A stretch of 19,043 nt of DNA from Actinomycetota bacterium (lineage in GTDB: Bacteria > Actinomycetota > Acidimicrobiia > Acidimicrobiales > AC-25): contig VAXF01000111.1 of the NCBI GenBank assembly GCA_005888395.1, positions 2,329-21,371 on the forward strand, written 5' to 3'. Shown here in pieces: positions 1 through 7,106 of this stretch. The notes beneath the pieces are model-generated. The model did not search any database. It was not told where the DNA came from and saw only the letters and a list, made by a program, of their open reading frames with translations. The position numbers were made by a program, and so were the translations under genes. Positions within the stretch are counted from its first letter, which is position 1; each line of letters opens with the position of its first letter.

Positions 1-351
1 CAGGTCCGTCACGATGCTCGGCTCCGCGTACGCGTCGACGATCGCGACCGTCTGACCACTGCCGGCGGTGGTGCTCGGGAGCTCGTACGCGCCCCGGAGC
101 TGAGCCGGTCCGTAGGCGCCCGATGGCGCTAACGCGCTGGCGCGCGGCGTGACGCCGTCGCGGCCGGTGACGACGTGGGCGTGACAGCGGGCCGTTCCCG
201 CGGGCCCGGGGGTGCAGACCGCGCGGTGGCTGACACCGCCGACCGCGACGTCGGGAAGCGTTGCGGCCGAAGAGGCGACCGCGGGTATGGAGAAGGCTGC
301 GATTGTTGCCAGGGCAAGTGCGACGCCCAGCCCGCCGCGAACACGTGACAT
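1..351 (-). CDS. Secreted S53/S8-like serine peptidase, N-terminal fragment
   Basis: The frame stays open from an ATG at 351 to the left edge (117 codons), so this is the 5' part of a longer gene. A Shine-Dalgarno-like GGAGGT lies just upstream of the ATG on this strand. Residues 1-29 form a signal peptide: MSRVRGG, a hydrophobic core, then a VASSA cleavage region. After that come a short pro-region with two cysteines, a Y-G-P-A-Q-L-R segment and QTVAIVDAYAEPS. The last is the start of the catalytic domain in sedolisin (S53) and subtilisin-like secreted peptidases, where this motif leads into the first strand and its acidic residue. The catalytic Ser and the rest of the active site lie outside the window. 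The product should be an exported protease made as a proprotein. The family call rests on the AIVDAY motif and layout; S53 is favoured over S8. Confidence 0.75.
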   Translation of the reverse strand, partial: MSRVRGGLGVALALATIAAFSIPAVASSAATLPDVAVGGVSHRAVCTPGPAGTARCHAHVVTGRDGVTPRASALAPSGAYGPAQLRGAYELPSTTAGSGQTVAIVDAYAEPSIVTDL

Positions 352-443
352 GTACGACCTCCGAGAGAACTAGTGGCAACTCGTACTATCGGCCTGCGAC
401 ACGTTTAGGTGAATAGCCAATTCGCGTCATTTGTGGTGGTGAA

Positions 444-1202
444 ATGACTAGTCATCGCGTGGCACTCACGCGGCTCGTCGTGGTGACTCTCGCCATGGCC
501 ACCGCCGGCGCGTGCCGAGTGACGACCATCGTCGGCGTCGATGCCAGAGCCGATGGCAGCGGCACCGTCAGCGTGGCCGTCGGGCTCGACCGCGACGCGG
601 CGTCACGCGCCGGCGGGCTGCGGGAGCGCCTGCGGGTGTCCGACCTGCGGAGCGCCGGCTGGACGGTGCGAGGGCCCACCCGCGAGCGCGACGGGTACAC
701 GTGGATCCGCGCGGTGCACTCGTTCTCTGCCGTGGACGAGCTCCAGCCGCTCGTCGACCAGGTTGCGGGCGCCGGTGGCCCGCTCCGCGACTTCCGGCTG
801 TCGCGGCGTCGCTCCCTGTTCCGCACGCACACCGGCTCCAGCGGAACCGTCGATCTGACCGCGGGACTCGGGAGCATCGGCGACGAGAGCCTGCGCCGGG
901 CGCTGGGCGGGACGGCTGCCGGGGTGACCGCCGCCGAGCTCCAGCGGCAGCTCGGTGCGGCGCTGGATCGCGTCTTCAACGTGAAGGTGGCCCTGCGGCT
1001 GCCAGGCACGCGCCGGAGCTGGGAACCACCGCTCGGCACGCGGGCGGTGCTGGTGGCTTCGGGTACCACGCTCGATCGCCGGCGCGTCGTCCTCACGGTG
1101 GTCGCGGTGACGGCGGCGATCGCCCTTGGGGCGGTGCTGGTGCACCGCCGGCGCCGCGCCCCGTCTCCTGCCCACCTCCACGGGCGGGCCCCCTCCGCGT
1201 GA
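444..1202 (+). CDS. LppM-like membrane-anchored lipoprotein
   Basis: This 252-residue protein has a hydrophobic N-terminus ending in a cysteine (TAGAC, residue 24), a weak lipobox. The globular region begins CRVTTIVGVDARADGSGTVS, typical of the actinobacterial LppM family, in which a conserved Cys is followed by a beta-strand with a D-G-S-G turn. A single C-terminal membrane helix (about residues 216-235) is followed by HRRRR, so the domain should sit outside the cell with an Arg-rich cytoplasmic tail. The function is not established; mycobacterial LppM is linked to envelope lipids. The stop overlaps the radA start (GTGA), suggesting coupled translation. The last 15 codons carry a copy of the short repeat also found in gpgS, so the extreme C-terminus may be repeat-derived. 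No strong Shine-Dalgarno precedes the ATG. The family assignment is moderately sure. Confidence 0.65.
   Translation: MTSHRVALTRLVVVTLAMATAGACRVTTIVGVDARADGSGTVSVAVGLDRDAASRAGGLRERLRVSDLRSAGWTVRGPTRERDGYTWIRAVHSFSAVDELQPLVDQVAGAGGPLRDFRLSRRRSLFRTHTGSSGTVDLTAGLGSIGDESLRRALGGTAAGVTAAELQRQLGAALDRVFNVKVALRLPGTRRSWEPPLGTRAVLVASGTTLDRRRVVLTVVAVTAAIALGAVLVHRRRRAPSPAHLHGRAPSA
1175..1190 (+). repeat. Dispersed 16-mer shared with gpgS repeats
   Basis: The bases C-CTCCACGGGCGGGCC here recur exactly at 14150-14165 and 14180-14195, inside gpgS. In gpgS they form part of a hairpin (GGCCCGCC and GGCGGGCC arms); here the left arm is degraded. This copy sits 9 bases before the radA start codon. Confidence 0.6.
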
Positions 1203-2584
1203 CTGTCACAGCGCGCCTCTACGGTGACGCGTATGGCTACGAGGCGGTTGCCGCCGCGCCCCGGTGGGAGGGTCGGTGCGGCGGATGCGGCGCGTGGAAC
1301 ACGCTCGTCGAGGAGGTCGCCGCGACGACGCCGGTGGCGCTCGCGCCGGCCGAGCGGCCGGTGCCCATCGGCCAGGTGGCCGCCGCGGGCGCCGCGGCGC
1401 GGGCCACGGGCATCTCCGAGCTCGATCGCGTGCTGGGAGGCGGCCTCGTGCCGGGCTCGGTCACGCTCCTCGGCGGCGAGCCCGGCATCGGCAAGTCCAC
1501 GCTGCTGCTCCAGGCGCTGGCCGCGATGGCCGGCGCCGGCACCCGCTGCCTGCTCGTCTCGGCCGAGGAATCCTGCCAGCAGGTCCGGCTGCGGGCCGAG
1601 CGGCTCGACGCGCTGCGGCCCGAGCTGTGGCTCGCGTCCGACACCGCCCTCCCACACGTGCTCGCCCACGCGGCCGAGCTCGCGCCCGAGGTGCTCGCGG
1701 TCGACTCGATCCAGACCGTGCACGATCCCGCACTCGGCTCGTCACCCGGTTCGGTGGCACAGGTGCGGGGGTGCGCGGCGCAACTCGTGCAGCTGGCCAA
1801 GACCCGCTCGCCCGCGGTGATCCTCGTCGGCCATGTCACCAAGGAGGGCACGCTCGCGGGCCCGCGCGTGCTCGAGCACGTCGTCGACACCGTGCTCTCC
1901 TTCGAGGGCGAGCGGCACCACGCGCTTCGGCTGCTGCGGGCCCAGAAGCACCGGTTCGGCTCCACCGACGAGCTCGGTCTGTTCGAGATGTCCGACGCCG
2001 GTCTGCGAGCCGTGGCCGACCCCAGTTGTCTGTTCCTGGGCGACCGCCGGCCAGGTGTCGCCGGGTGTGCGGTCGTGCCCGTGCTCGACGGTCGCCGTCC
2101 GCTGCTCGTGGAGGTGCAGGCGCTCGTGGCCGGGTCGAGCCTCACGATGCCCCGGCGGTCGGTGCAGGGCCTCGACTCGGCTCGCGTGGCCCTCGTGCTG
2201 GCCGTGCTCGAGCGCCGCTGCAGCGTCTCGCTGGCCAACAGCGACGTGTACGCGTCCGCGGCCGGAGGCGTGCGCGTCGGCGATCCGGGCGCCGATCTCG
2301 GCATCGCCCTGGCCCTGGCCTCGGCGAGCAGCGGGCGCCCACTGGCCGACGACGTGATCGCGTGCGGCGAGATCGGGCTGGGCGGCGAGGTCCGCCAGGT
2401 GGCCCAAACCGGACGCCGGCTGGCGGAGGCGGCGCGGCTCGGGTTCCGTGCCGCCATCGTGCCGGGATCGGCGCCCGACACCGGCGCGGCCCTCGAGCTC
2501 GTGCGTGTGGCGACGGTGCGCGACGCGCTCGACGCGGCCGGTCTTCGCGCGGAGCAGCCCACGGTCGTCAGCCTGGCGAAATAG
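1199..2584 (+). CDS. radA: DNA repair protein RadA (RecA-like ATPase, Lon-like C-terminus)
   Basis: RadA (Sms) is a branch-migration helicase acting in recombinational repair. The 461-residue product has a Walker A motif GGEPGIGKST (about 92-101), the VSAEES motif, a KHRFG version of the RadA-specific KNRFG motif, and a C-terminal Lon-protease-like domain with ASAAGGVRVGDPGADLGIA, which is non-proteolytic in this family. The GTG start overlaps the upstream stop (GTGA); no other in-frame start upstream of the remaining zinc-finger cysteines fits. The N-terminal zinc finger is abnormal: its second pair survives (C27, C30, in GRCGGCGAW), but the positions of the first pair read G9 and Y12 (YGDAYG where YCDACG is expected). 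Four extra residues also lie before the conserved PRW. Each cysteine is one base away (GGT and TAT for TGT). disA follows after 10 bases, and radA-disA adjacency is common in this phylum. Confidence 0.95.
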   Translation: MTVTARLYGDAYGYEAVAAAPRWEGRCGGCGAWNTLVEEVAATTPVALAPAERPVPIGQVAAAGAAARATGISELDRVLGGGLVPGSVTLLGGEPGIGKSTLLLQALAAMAGAGTRCLLVSAEESCQQVRLRAERLDALRPELWLASDTALPHVLAHAAELAPEVLAVDSIQTVHDPALGSSPGSVAQVRGCAAQLVQLAKTRSPAVILVGHVTKEGTLAGPRVLEHVVDTVLSFEGERHHALRLLRAQKHRFGSTDELGLFEMSDAGLRAVADPSCLFLGDRRPGVAGCAVVPVLDGRRPLLVEVQALVAGSSLTMPRRSVQGLDSARVALVLAVLERRCSVSLANSDVYASAAGGVRVGDPGADLGIALALASASSGRPLADDVIACGEIGLGGEVRQVAQTGRRLAEAARLGFRAAIVPGSAPDTGAALELVRVATVRDALDAAGLRAEQPTVVSLAK

Positions 2585-2594
2585 CATCTGCAGC

Positions 2595-3662
2595 GTGCTG
2601 TCCGGGCCGAGTGCAGCGCTCATCGACGCGCTTGCCCACGTCGCGCCCGGGCAACCGCTGCGCGAGGGGCTCGACCGCATCCTCCAGGCGAACATGGGCG
2701 CGCTCGTCGTCGTCGGCGACGGGCCCGAGGTGCTCGAGATCTGCTCGGGCGGCTTCCTGCTCGACGCCGAGTTCACCCCGCAGCGCCTCTCCGAGCTGGC
2801 GAAGATGGACGGCGCGATCATCCTCGCGCCGGACGCAACCCGCATCGCCCGGGCCAACGTCCATCTCTTGCCGCGCTCCAACGTGCCCACATCGGAGACG
2901 GGAACCCGGCACCGCACGGCCGAGCGCGTCGCGCGCTCGATCGACGTCCCCGTGATCTCGGTGTCCGAGGACCTCTCGGTGATCGCGGTCTACCGGCACG
3001 ACCTGAAGCATCCGCTCGAGCCGATTCCCCGGCTGCTCAGCCGGGCCAACCAGGCGCTGCAGACGCTCGAGCGCTACAAGAACCGTCTCGATGGGGTATC
3101 AGGCTCGTTGTCGGCGCTCGAGGTGGAAGACCTCGTGACGATGCGCGACGTCGTCACCGTGCTGCAACGCGCCGAGATGGTGCGCCGCATCGCCGAGGAG
3201 ATCCACGGTTACATCGTCGAGCTCGGCACCGACGGCCGGCTGATCATGCTCCAGCTCGAGGAGCTGATGGGGGGCGTCGAGGACGATCGCCGTCTCGTGC
3301 TGAAGGACTACTTCCACCAGGAATCGGCGTGGCATCTCGACCAGGCGATGGGAGCCCTCGCCGGCCTCTCCACCGAGGACCTGCTCGACCTCAAGTCGGT
3401 CGCGTCGGTGCTGCACCTTCCCACCGACGAGCTCGAGACGAGCCTGCAGCCGCGCGGCTACCGCCTCTTGTCGAAGATCCCGCGGTTGCCGGAGACGATC
3501 GTCGACAACATCATCGACCGGTTCGCCACGCTGCAGAAGATCATGCGGGCGACTGTCGACGACCTCCAGGACGTCGACGGGGTCGGTGGCTCGCGCGCGC
3601 GTGCCATCAAGGAGGGCCTCAGCCGGCTGGCCGAGACGTCAATCCTCGACAGATACGCGTAG
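2595..3662 (+). CDS. disA: Diadenylate cyclase DisA (c-di-AMP synthase, DNA scanning)
   Basis: DisA condenses two ATP into c-di-AMP and senses branched DNA. The 355-residue length matches the family. The N-terminal DAC domain carries both catalytic signatures, D72-G73-A74 (KMDGAIIL) and R105-H106-R107 (TGTRHRTAER). A helical linker follows, and the C-terminus is a helix-hairpin-helix DNA-binding domain around DVDGVGGSRARAIKEGL. The GTG at 2595 is chosen because it gives the usual N-terminal length and lies just after the radA stop; the leader shows no clear Shine-Dalgarno, so re-initiation after radA is likely. In other bacteria RadA inhibits DisA directly, which fits their co-transcription. 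The stop shares a base with the GTG of the next gene. Confidence 0.96.
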   Translation: MLSGPSAALIDALAHVAPGQPLREGLDRILQANMGALVVVGDGPEVLEICSGGFLLDAEFTPQRLSELAKMDGAIILAPDATRIARANVHLLPRSNVPTSETGTRHRTAERVARSIDVPVISVSEDLSVIAVYRHDLKHPLEPIPRLLSRANQALQTLERYKNRLDGVSGSLSALEVEDLVTMRDVVTVLQRAEMVRRIAEEIHGYIVELGTDGRLIMLQLEELMGGVEDDRRLVLKDYFHQESAWHLDQAMGALAGLSTEDLLDLKSVASVLHLPTDELETSLQPRGYRLLSKIPRLPETIVDNIIDRFATLQKIMRATVDDLQDVDGVGGSRARAIKEGLSRLAETSILDRYA

Positions 3663-4312
3663 TGAGGGTCACGCTGCCGTCGGGTACGCCGGCGGAGTTC
3701 GCGCGGCCCGACGGCGATCCCGTGGTGGGACTGGCGCTGGCCGCCGACATCGGAGGCCTGCGTCCGCTCTTCGACGACCTCTGCGCCCGACTGGCTCATG
3801 AGCGGCGCTGGGCGGTGTGCGCGCCGGAGCCGTTCCCGGGACGCGAGCGGGTTCCTGTCGAGGAGCGTCTTTCGTCGCCCCTCGACGACGAGCAACTCGT
3901 CGCCGCGCTGTGCGAGGCCGCCGACCGCACCGGCTGCGCGCACGTCGCCGTGCTCGGCTTCTGCATGGGCGGATCCCTCGCCTTCAAGGCCGCCGGCTCG
4001 GGTCGCTTCGACCGTGCCGTCGCGTTCTACGGGATGATCCGCACGCCCGCGCCGTGGCGGTCACCGACGACCATCGAGCCGCTCGATGCCCTGCGCCGGC
4101 CGGAGACGTGCCCGGCGCTGGCGCTCCTCGGCGGGCGCGACACCTGGACTCCGCCGGCCGACGTCGACGCGCTGCGAGCGCTGCCCGGGGTCGAGGTCGT
4201 GGTGTACCCGGAGGCCGAGCACGGGTTCGTCCATGACGCGACGCGCCCGGCGCATCGCGCCGGCGACGCCGCCGACGCCTGGTCGCGCGCCTACGCCTTC
4301 GTCGAGGGCTGA
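3662..4312 (+). CDS. Dienelactone hydrolase family protein
   Basis: This alpha/beta hydrolase has 216 residues. The nucleophile elbow reads G-F-C101-M-G-G, with cysteine as in dienelactone hydrolases rather than serine. The acid is the Asp in GGRDTWTPP and the base the His in EAEHGFVHD, so the Cys-Asp-His triad is complete. YPEAEHGF and the following R-P-A-H region are typical of the family. The GTG start shares one base with the disA TAG. Family members hydrolyse dienelactones in aromatic catabolism, but many are housekeeping esterases of unknown substrate. Nothing nearby is catabolic, so no substrate is proposed. It appears to be the last gene of the lipoprotein-radA-disA transcript. Confidence 0.88.
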   Translation: MRVTLPSGTPAEFARPDGDPVVGLALAADIGGLRPLFDDLCARLAHERRWAVCAPEPFPGRERVPVEERLSSPLDDEQLVAALCEAADRTGCAHVAVLGFCMGGSLAFKAAGSGRFDRAVAFYGMIRTPAPWRSPTTIEPLDALRRPETCPALALLGGRDTWTPPADVDALRALPGVEVVVYPEAEHGFVHDATRPAHRAGDAADAWSRAYAFVEG

Positions 4313-4320
4313 GCCTGCGG

Positions 4321-4350
4321 TTGGTCGGGACTCGAAAACCGCCGTATCCT
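4321..4350 (+). promoter_or_regulatory. Candidate carD promoter
   Basis: TTGGTC (4321-4326), an 18-base spacer and TATCCT (4345-4350) lie in the 77-base gap between the hydrolase stop and carD. A GGGAGAGG ribosome-binding stretch follows just before the ATG at 4390. The prediction is by eye only. Confidence 0.4.
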
Positions 4351-4389
4351 GGGGTTCGAGATCCCTGCCGTATGACCCCTGGGAGAGGC

Positions 4390-4869
4390 ATGTCCTTTGA
4401 CGTAGGAGACAAGGTCGTCTACCCGCACCACGGTGCGGCGGTCATCGAGCGCAGGGAGAAGAAGGACGTTTTCGGAGAGCGCCGGGAGTACCTGGTGCTC
4501 AAGCTGGCCTACGGCGACCTCACCCTGATGGTCCCCGCTGACAACACCGACGAGGTCGGTCTGCGCGAGGTCATCAACGACGAGGAGGTCGAGGAGGTCT
4601 TCGCCGTCCTTCGCAAGAAGGAGGCGCGAATGCCCACCAACTGGTCGCGCCGGTTCAAGAACCACGTCGAGAAGCTGAAGTCGGGCGACATCTACCAGGT
4701 CGCCGAGGTCGTCCGTAACCTCTCCATCCGCGACAAGGACAAGGGCCTGTCCGCGGGTGAGAAGCGAATGCTCACCAAGGCCCGCCAGATCCTCGTGTCA
4801 GAGCTGACCTTCGCGATCGGCGTCAGCGAGGAGGAGGCTGAGCGCAAGCTCGACGAGGCGCTTCCCTAG
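4390..4869 (+). CDS. carD: CarD-family transcription regulator
   Basis: CarD binds RNA polymerase beta and stabilises open promoter complexes, mainly at rRNA promoters. The 159-residue product starts MSFDVGDKVVYPHHGAAVIE, nearly the mycobacterial CarD N-terminus, and contains YLVLKLAYGDLTLMVPADN (the RNAP-interacting Tudor-like domain). It then has PTNWSRR with the conserved Trp that contacts the promoter fork, and GLSAGEKRMLTKARQIL in the helical DNA-binding domain. The ATG at 4390 is preferred over an upstream in-frame start because the protein then begins at the conserved MxFxVGD and has a Shine-Dalgarno (GGGAGAGG). It heads the run carD, PIN/TRAM, ispD, ispF, which is syntenic with actinobacterial genomes. 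Confidence 0.96.
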   Translation: MSFDVGDKVVYPHHGAAVIERREKKDVFGERREYLVLKLAYGDLTLMVPADNTDEVGLREVINDEEVEEVFAVLRKKEARMPTNWSRRFKNHVEKLKSGDIYQVAEVVRNLSIRDKDKGLSAGEKRMLTKARQILVSELTFAIGVSEEEAERKLDEALP

Positions 4870-4884
4870 AGGGGAGCCCGGCGG

Positions 4885-5940
4885 ATGATGTTGGTTGAGA
4901 TCGTCCGCCTGCTGATCGTCCTCACCTGCACTGCGGGCGGCTACGCGTTGACGCGTTCCGCGTTCGGCAGCAGCAACCAGCAGGTCCTCGGCGCCACCCT
5001 CGGCGCGCTGGTCGGCTATGTCATCGGCGGCGCGGTCGGCCGCCTTCTCCGGCGGGGCATGGGCGTGCTCGAGGACGAGGTGGCGCGGGCACCGGCGGCG
5101 CAGGTTCTCGCGGGCACCGTTGGCGCAGCCGCCTTCGGCTTCGTGGCCGCCCTCGTGAGCCTGCCGGCCGTCTTCGCGATTCCCGGCGGCTGGGGATGGC
5201 CGGTGCTCGCGGCGGCGGCGTGGATCGGCGTCTACGAGGGCTATCGCGTCGCGGGGCGCAAGAGCGAGGAGCTCTTGGCCCTCGCCGGCCTGTCCACGCG
5301 TCCGCTGGTGACAGCCACGCGCTTTGGTGACGACAAGGCCGAGCTGTTCCTCGTCGACACGAGCGCGGTGATTGACGGGCGATTGCTCGCTATCGCCGAT
5401 GCCGGGTTCCTGCCCGCCAACCTGGGTGTCCCCCGGTTCGTGCTCGACGAGCTGCAGGGCATCGCCGACGCGCAGGAGGGCGGCCGCCGGCGTCGCGGCC
5501 GTCGGGGGCTCGAGGTGCTCGAGGCGCTGCGGCGGGACGGCCGGGTGGCCGTGCACGTCCTCGACGACGAGATGCCCGAGTTCGCGACGGTCGATGCCAA
5601 GCTGACGGCGCTCGCGCGCCGTCTCAACGCGGGGCTCGTGACGACGGATGCGAACCTCCAGCACGTTGCCGAGCTCCAGGGCGTGCGCTGCCTGAACGTG
5701 AACCGCCTGGCCAACAGCATGAAGCCCCCGATCCTGCCGGGCGAGGTGATCCGGCTGTCGATCGCACGGGAGGGTAAGGAGCCGGGACAGGGCGTCGGCT
5801 TCCTCGACGACGGCACGATGGTCGTCATCGGCGACGCCGCGGCGCGAGTGGGCGAGGAGATCGAGGTGCGCATCACGTCGAACGTGCAGACGTCGGTCGG
5901 GCGCATGTTGTTCGCGTCGGTCGCGTCGACCCACGACTGA
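4885..5940 (+). CDS. Membrane PIN/TRAM-domain protein (YacL-like)
   Basis: This protein has 351 residues. The N-terminal 120 or so hold several membrane segments: LIVLTCTAGGYAL, then a glycine-rich helix, then helices at about 75-100 and 105-120. A PIN nuclease domain begins FLVDTSAVIDGR (Asp158, Asp164), continues FVLDELQ, and carries the later acidic residues in VDAKL and VTTDANL, so the metal-binding acids are present. The C-terminus is a TRAM domain (PGQGVGFLDDGTMVVI). Family members lie between carD/radA and ispD in many Gram-positive genomes; the in vivo RNA target is generally unknown. Two adjacent ATGs (4885, 4888) could serve as start; GGGGAGCCCGGCGG precedes them. The ispD start follows one base after the stop. 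Confidence 0.92.
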   Translation: MMLVEIVRLLIVLTCTAGGYALTRSAFGSSNQQVLGATLGALVGYVIGGAVGRLLRRGMGVLEDEVARAPAAQVLAGTVGAAAFGFVAALVSLPAVFAIPGGWGWPVLAAAAWIGVYEGYRVAGRKSEELLALAGLSTRPLVTATRFGDDKAELFLVDTSAVIDGRLLAIADAGFLPANLGVPRFVLDELQGIADAQEGGRRRRGRRGLEVLEALRRDGRVAVHVLDDEMPEFATVDAKLTALARRLNAGLVTTDANLQHVAELQGVRCLNVNRLANSMKPPILPGEVIRLSIAREGKEPGQGVGFLDDGTMVVIGDAAARVGEEIEVRITSNVQTSVGRMLFASVASTHD

Positions 5941-5941
5941 C

Positions 5942-6580
5942 GTGACGACGTGGGGGATCGTGGTGGCAGCCGGCAGTGGTACGCGTTTCGGCGGCGCCAA
6001 GCAGTACGAGCAGTTGGGCGCGCAGCGGGTGCTCGACTGGGCCGTACAGGCCCTGCGCCCGTTCTGTGACGGCGTCGTGCTGGTGGTGACCGAGGGCCAT
6101 GCCGGGCGCCACGAGCCCGGTGTCGACGCGGTCGTCACGGGTGGCTCGACGCGGTCGGAGTCGGTCCGCGCCGGCCTCGCCGCGGTGCCCGCGGAGGCCG
6201 ACATCGTCGTGGTGCACGACGCCGTCCGTCCCCTCGCGAGCCCGGATCTCTTCGAGGCGGTCGTCGGCGCGGTGGTGGCGGGCGCCGACGGCGCTGTTCC
6301 CGGCGTGCCGGTCTCCGACACCGTGAAGCGCGTCGGCGAGGGCTGTTTCGTGATCGAGACGCTCGACCGCTCGCAGCTCGTCGCCGTGCAGACCCCGCAG
6401 GCGTTTCGGACGCGGGCCTTGCGCGGTGCCCACGGCATGGGCGCGGACACCACCGACGACGCCGCGCTGGTCGAGTCGGCCGGCGGCCGGGTCGTGGTCG
6501 TACCCGGCGACCCCGCCAACATCAAGCTGACGGCCCCTCACGACCTGGTCGTCGCCGAAGCCCTTCTCGCACCTCAATGA
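5942..6580 (+). CDS. ispD: 2-C-methyl-D-erythritol 4-phosphate cytidylyltransferase
   Basis: IspD makes CDP-methylerythritol from CTP and MEP, the third step of the MEP isoprenoid pathway. The 212-residue protein shows the CTP-binding loop AAGSGTRFGGAKQY, a substrate segment GGSTRSESVRAGL, the VVHDAVRPL motif, TPQAFR, TTDDAALVE and the C-terminal GDPANIKLTAPHDL. All are expected for an active enzyme, although the usual Pro before KQ is Ala here. The GTG start lies one base after the previous stop. The stop TGA overlaps the ATG of a small leader ORF (ATGA at 6577), followed by a damaged ispF. Confidence 0.95.
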   Translation: MTTWGIVVAAGSGTRFGGAKQYEQLGAQRVLDWAVQALRPFCDGVVLVVTEGHAGRHEPGVDAVVTGGSTRSESVRAGLAAVPAEADIVVVHDAVRPLASPDLFEAVVGAVVAGADGAVPGVPVSDTVKRVGEGCFVIETLDRSQLVAVQTPQAFRTRALRGAHGMGADTTDDAALVESAGGRVVVVPGDPANIKLTAPHDLVVAEALLAPQ

Positions 6581-6614
6581 GCGAGCCGGAGGCGAGCGAA
6601 TCAAGAAGCAGAGC
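6577..6614 (+). repeat. Dispersed repeat copy 1 (GAGCGAGCCG family)
   Basis: This 38-base core contains GAGCGAGCCG-G-AGGCGAGCGAA and ends CAGAGC. It matches the minus-strand segment 10805-10768 at most positions. A hairpin with arms GCCGCC and GGCGGC around GAA follows at 6633-6647, 6 bases before the ispF ATG. The second copy is also followed by a GAA-loop hairpin directly before a start codon. Confidence 0.6.
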
Positions 6615-6657
6615 GTCCCGCTCAGCGGGGCGGCCGCCGAAGGCGGCAACCCGATGA
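6577..6657 (+). CDS. Putative 26-residue leader ORF coupled to ispF
   Basis: An ATG that overlaps the ispD stop (ATGA) opens a 26-codon frame whose TGA overlaps the ispF ATG (ATGA, 6654-6657). The peptide starts MSEPEASESRSRA and is rich in Ser, Arg and Ala. A second ORF with the same layout lies at 10728-10805 on the minus strand and starts MSEPKASEPEDRA. It too begins with a stop-like TGA and ends with an ATGA overlap of the next gene. The first 38 bases of both ORFs come from the same dispersed repeat. Translation has not been shown; the element could equally be a non-coding repeat that keeps an open frame. It may couple translation from ispD to ispF. Confidence 0.4.
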   Translation: MSEPEASESRSRASRSAGRPPKAATR

Positions 6658-7099
6658 GAGTCGGGATCGGCTTCGACGTGCATCAGTTCTCGCCCGAGTC
6701 GGCCGGTCGCGCCCTCGTGCTCGGCGGGGTGGTGTTCGACGGCGAACCCGGCCTCGCCGGCCACAGCGACGCCGATGTGGTCGCCCACGCGGTCGCCGAC
6801 GCGCTGCTCGGCGCGAGTGGCCAGGGCGACCTGGGTGACCATTTCCCCGACACCGACCCGGCCTGGCTGGACGCGGACAGCCTCGAGCTGCTCTGCGGTG
6901 GCGCGTCGAGAACGTCGACTGTGTCGTCGTGGCCGAGTCCCCGCGCATCGCCCCCAGGCGCTCCGAGATGCAGGACCGGCTCGAGGCGGTCGTCGGCGGC
7001 GGTGTGACGGTGAAGGCGGGCCGGCCGGAGGGTCTCGGCGCGCTCGGCCGGGGCGAGGGGATCGCCTGCGTGGCGGTGGCCCTCGTCGAGCGCGTGTGA
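6654..7099 (+). pseudogene. ispF: ispF, 2-C-methyl-D-erythritol 2,4-cyclodiphosphate synthase, frameshifted
   Basis: IspF closes CDP-ME 2-phosphate to the cyclodiphosphate. The first 80 codons (6654-6893) encode a normal N-terminus: GIGFDVHQF with metal ligands D and H, GHSDADVVAHAVADALLGA, GDLGDHFPDTDP and DADSLELL. The frame then breaks. The C-terminal half resumes in another frame from about 6899 (WRVENVDCVVVAESPRIAP through GRGEGIACVAVALVERV, stop 7097-7099). Compared with E. coli IspF about 11 residues are missing at the junction; five bases remain where about 33 are expected, a net loss near 28 bases. The substrate loop is also changed: KA-TTTE-xLG reads KA-GRP-EGLG, losing the conserved threonines that hold the diphosphate. 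The enzyme is essential in MEP-pathway organisms, so either another copy exists or the break is a sequence or assembly error. The Thr loss cannot be explained by the frameshift. Confidence 0.85.
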
Positions 7100-7106
7100 G
7101 ACGGAT

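Noticed and set aside
129..344. A 71-codon minus-strand ORF near the left edge
   Set aside because: It is out of frame with the signal-peptide-bearing peptidase frame that covers the same bases and has a ribosome-binding site.
1237..2562. Long minus-strand ORF opposite radA
   Set aside because: Its sequence is Ser/Arg/Ala-rich low complexity, typical of the antisense frame of a high-GC gene, and radA has strong family motifs.
6654..7099. Programmed frameshift in ispF
   Set aside because: No slippery run lies at the junction, and about 11 codons are missing, so a simple shift would not restore a normal protein.
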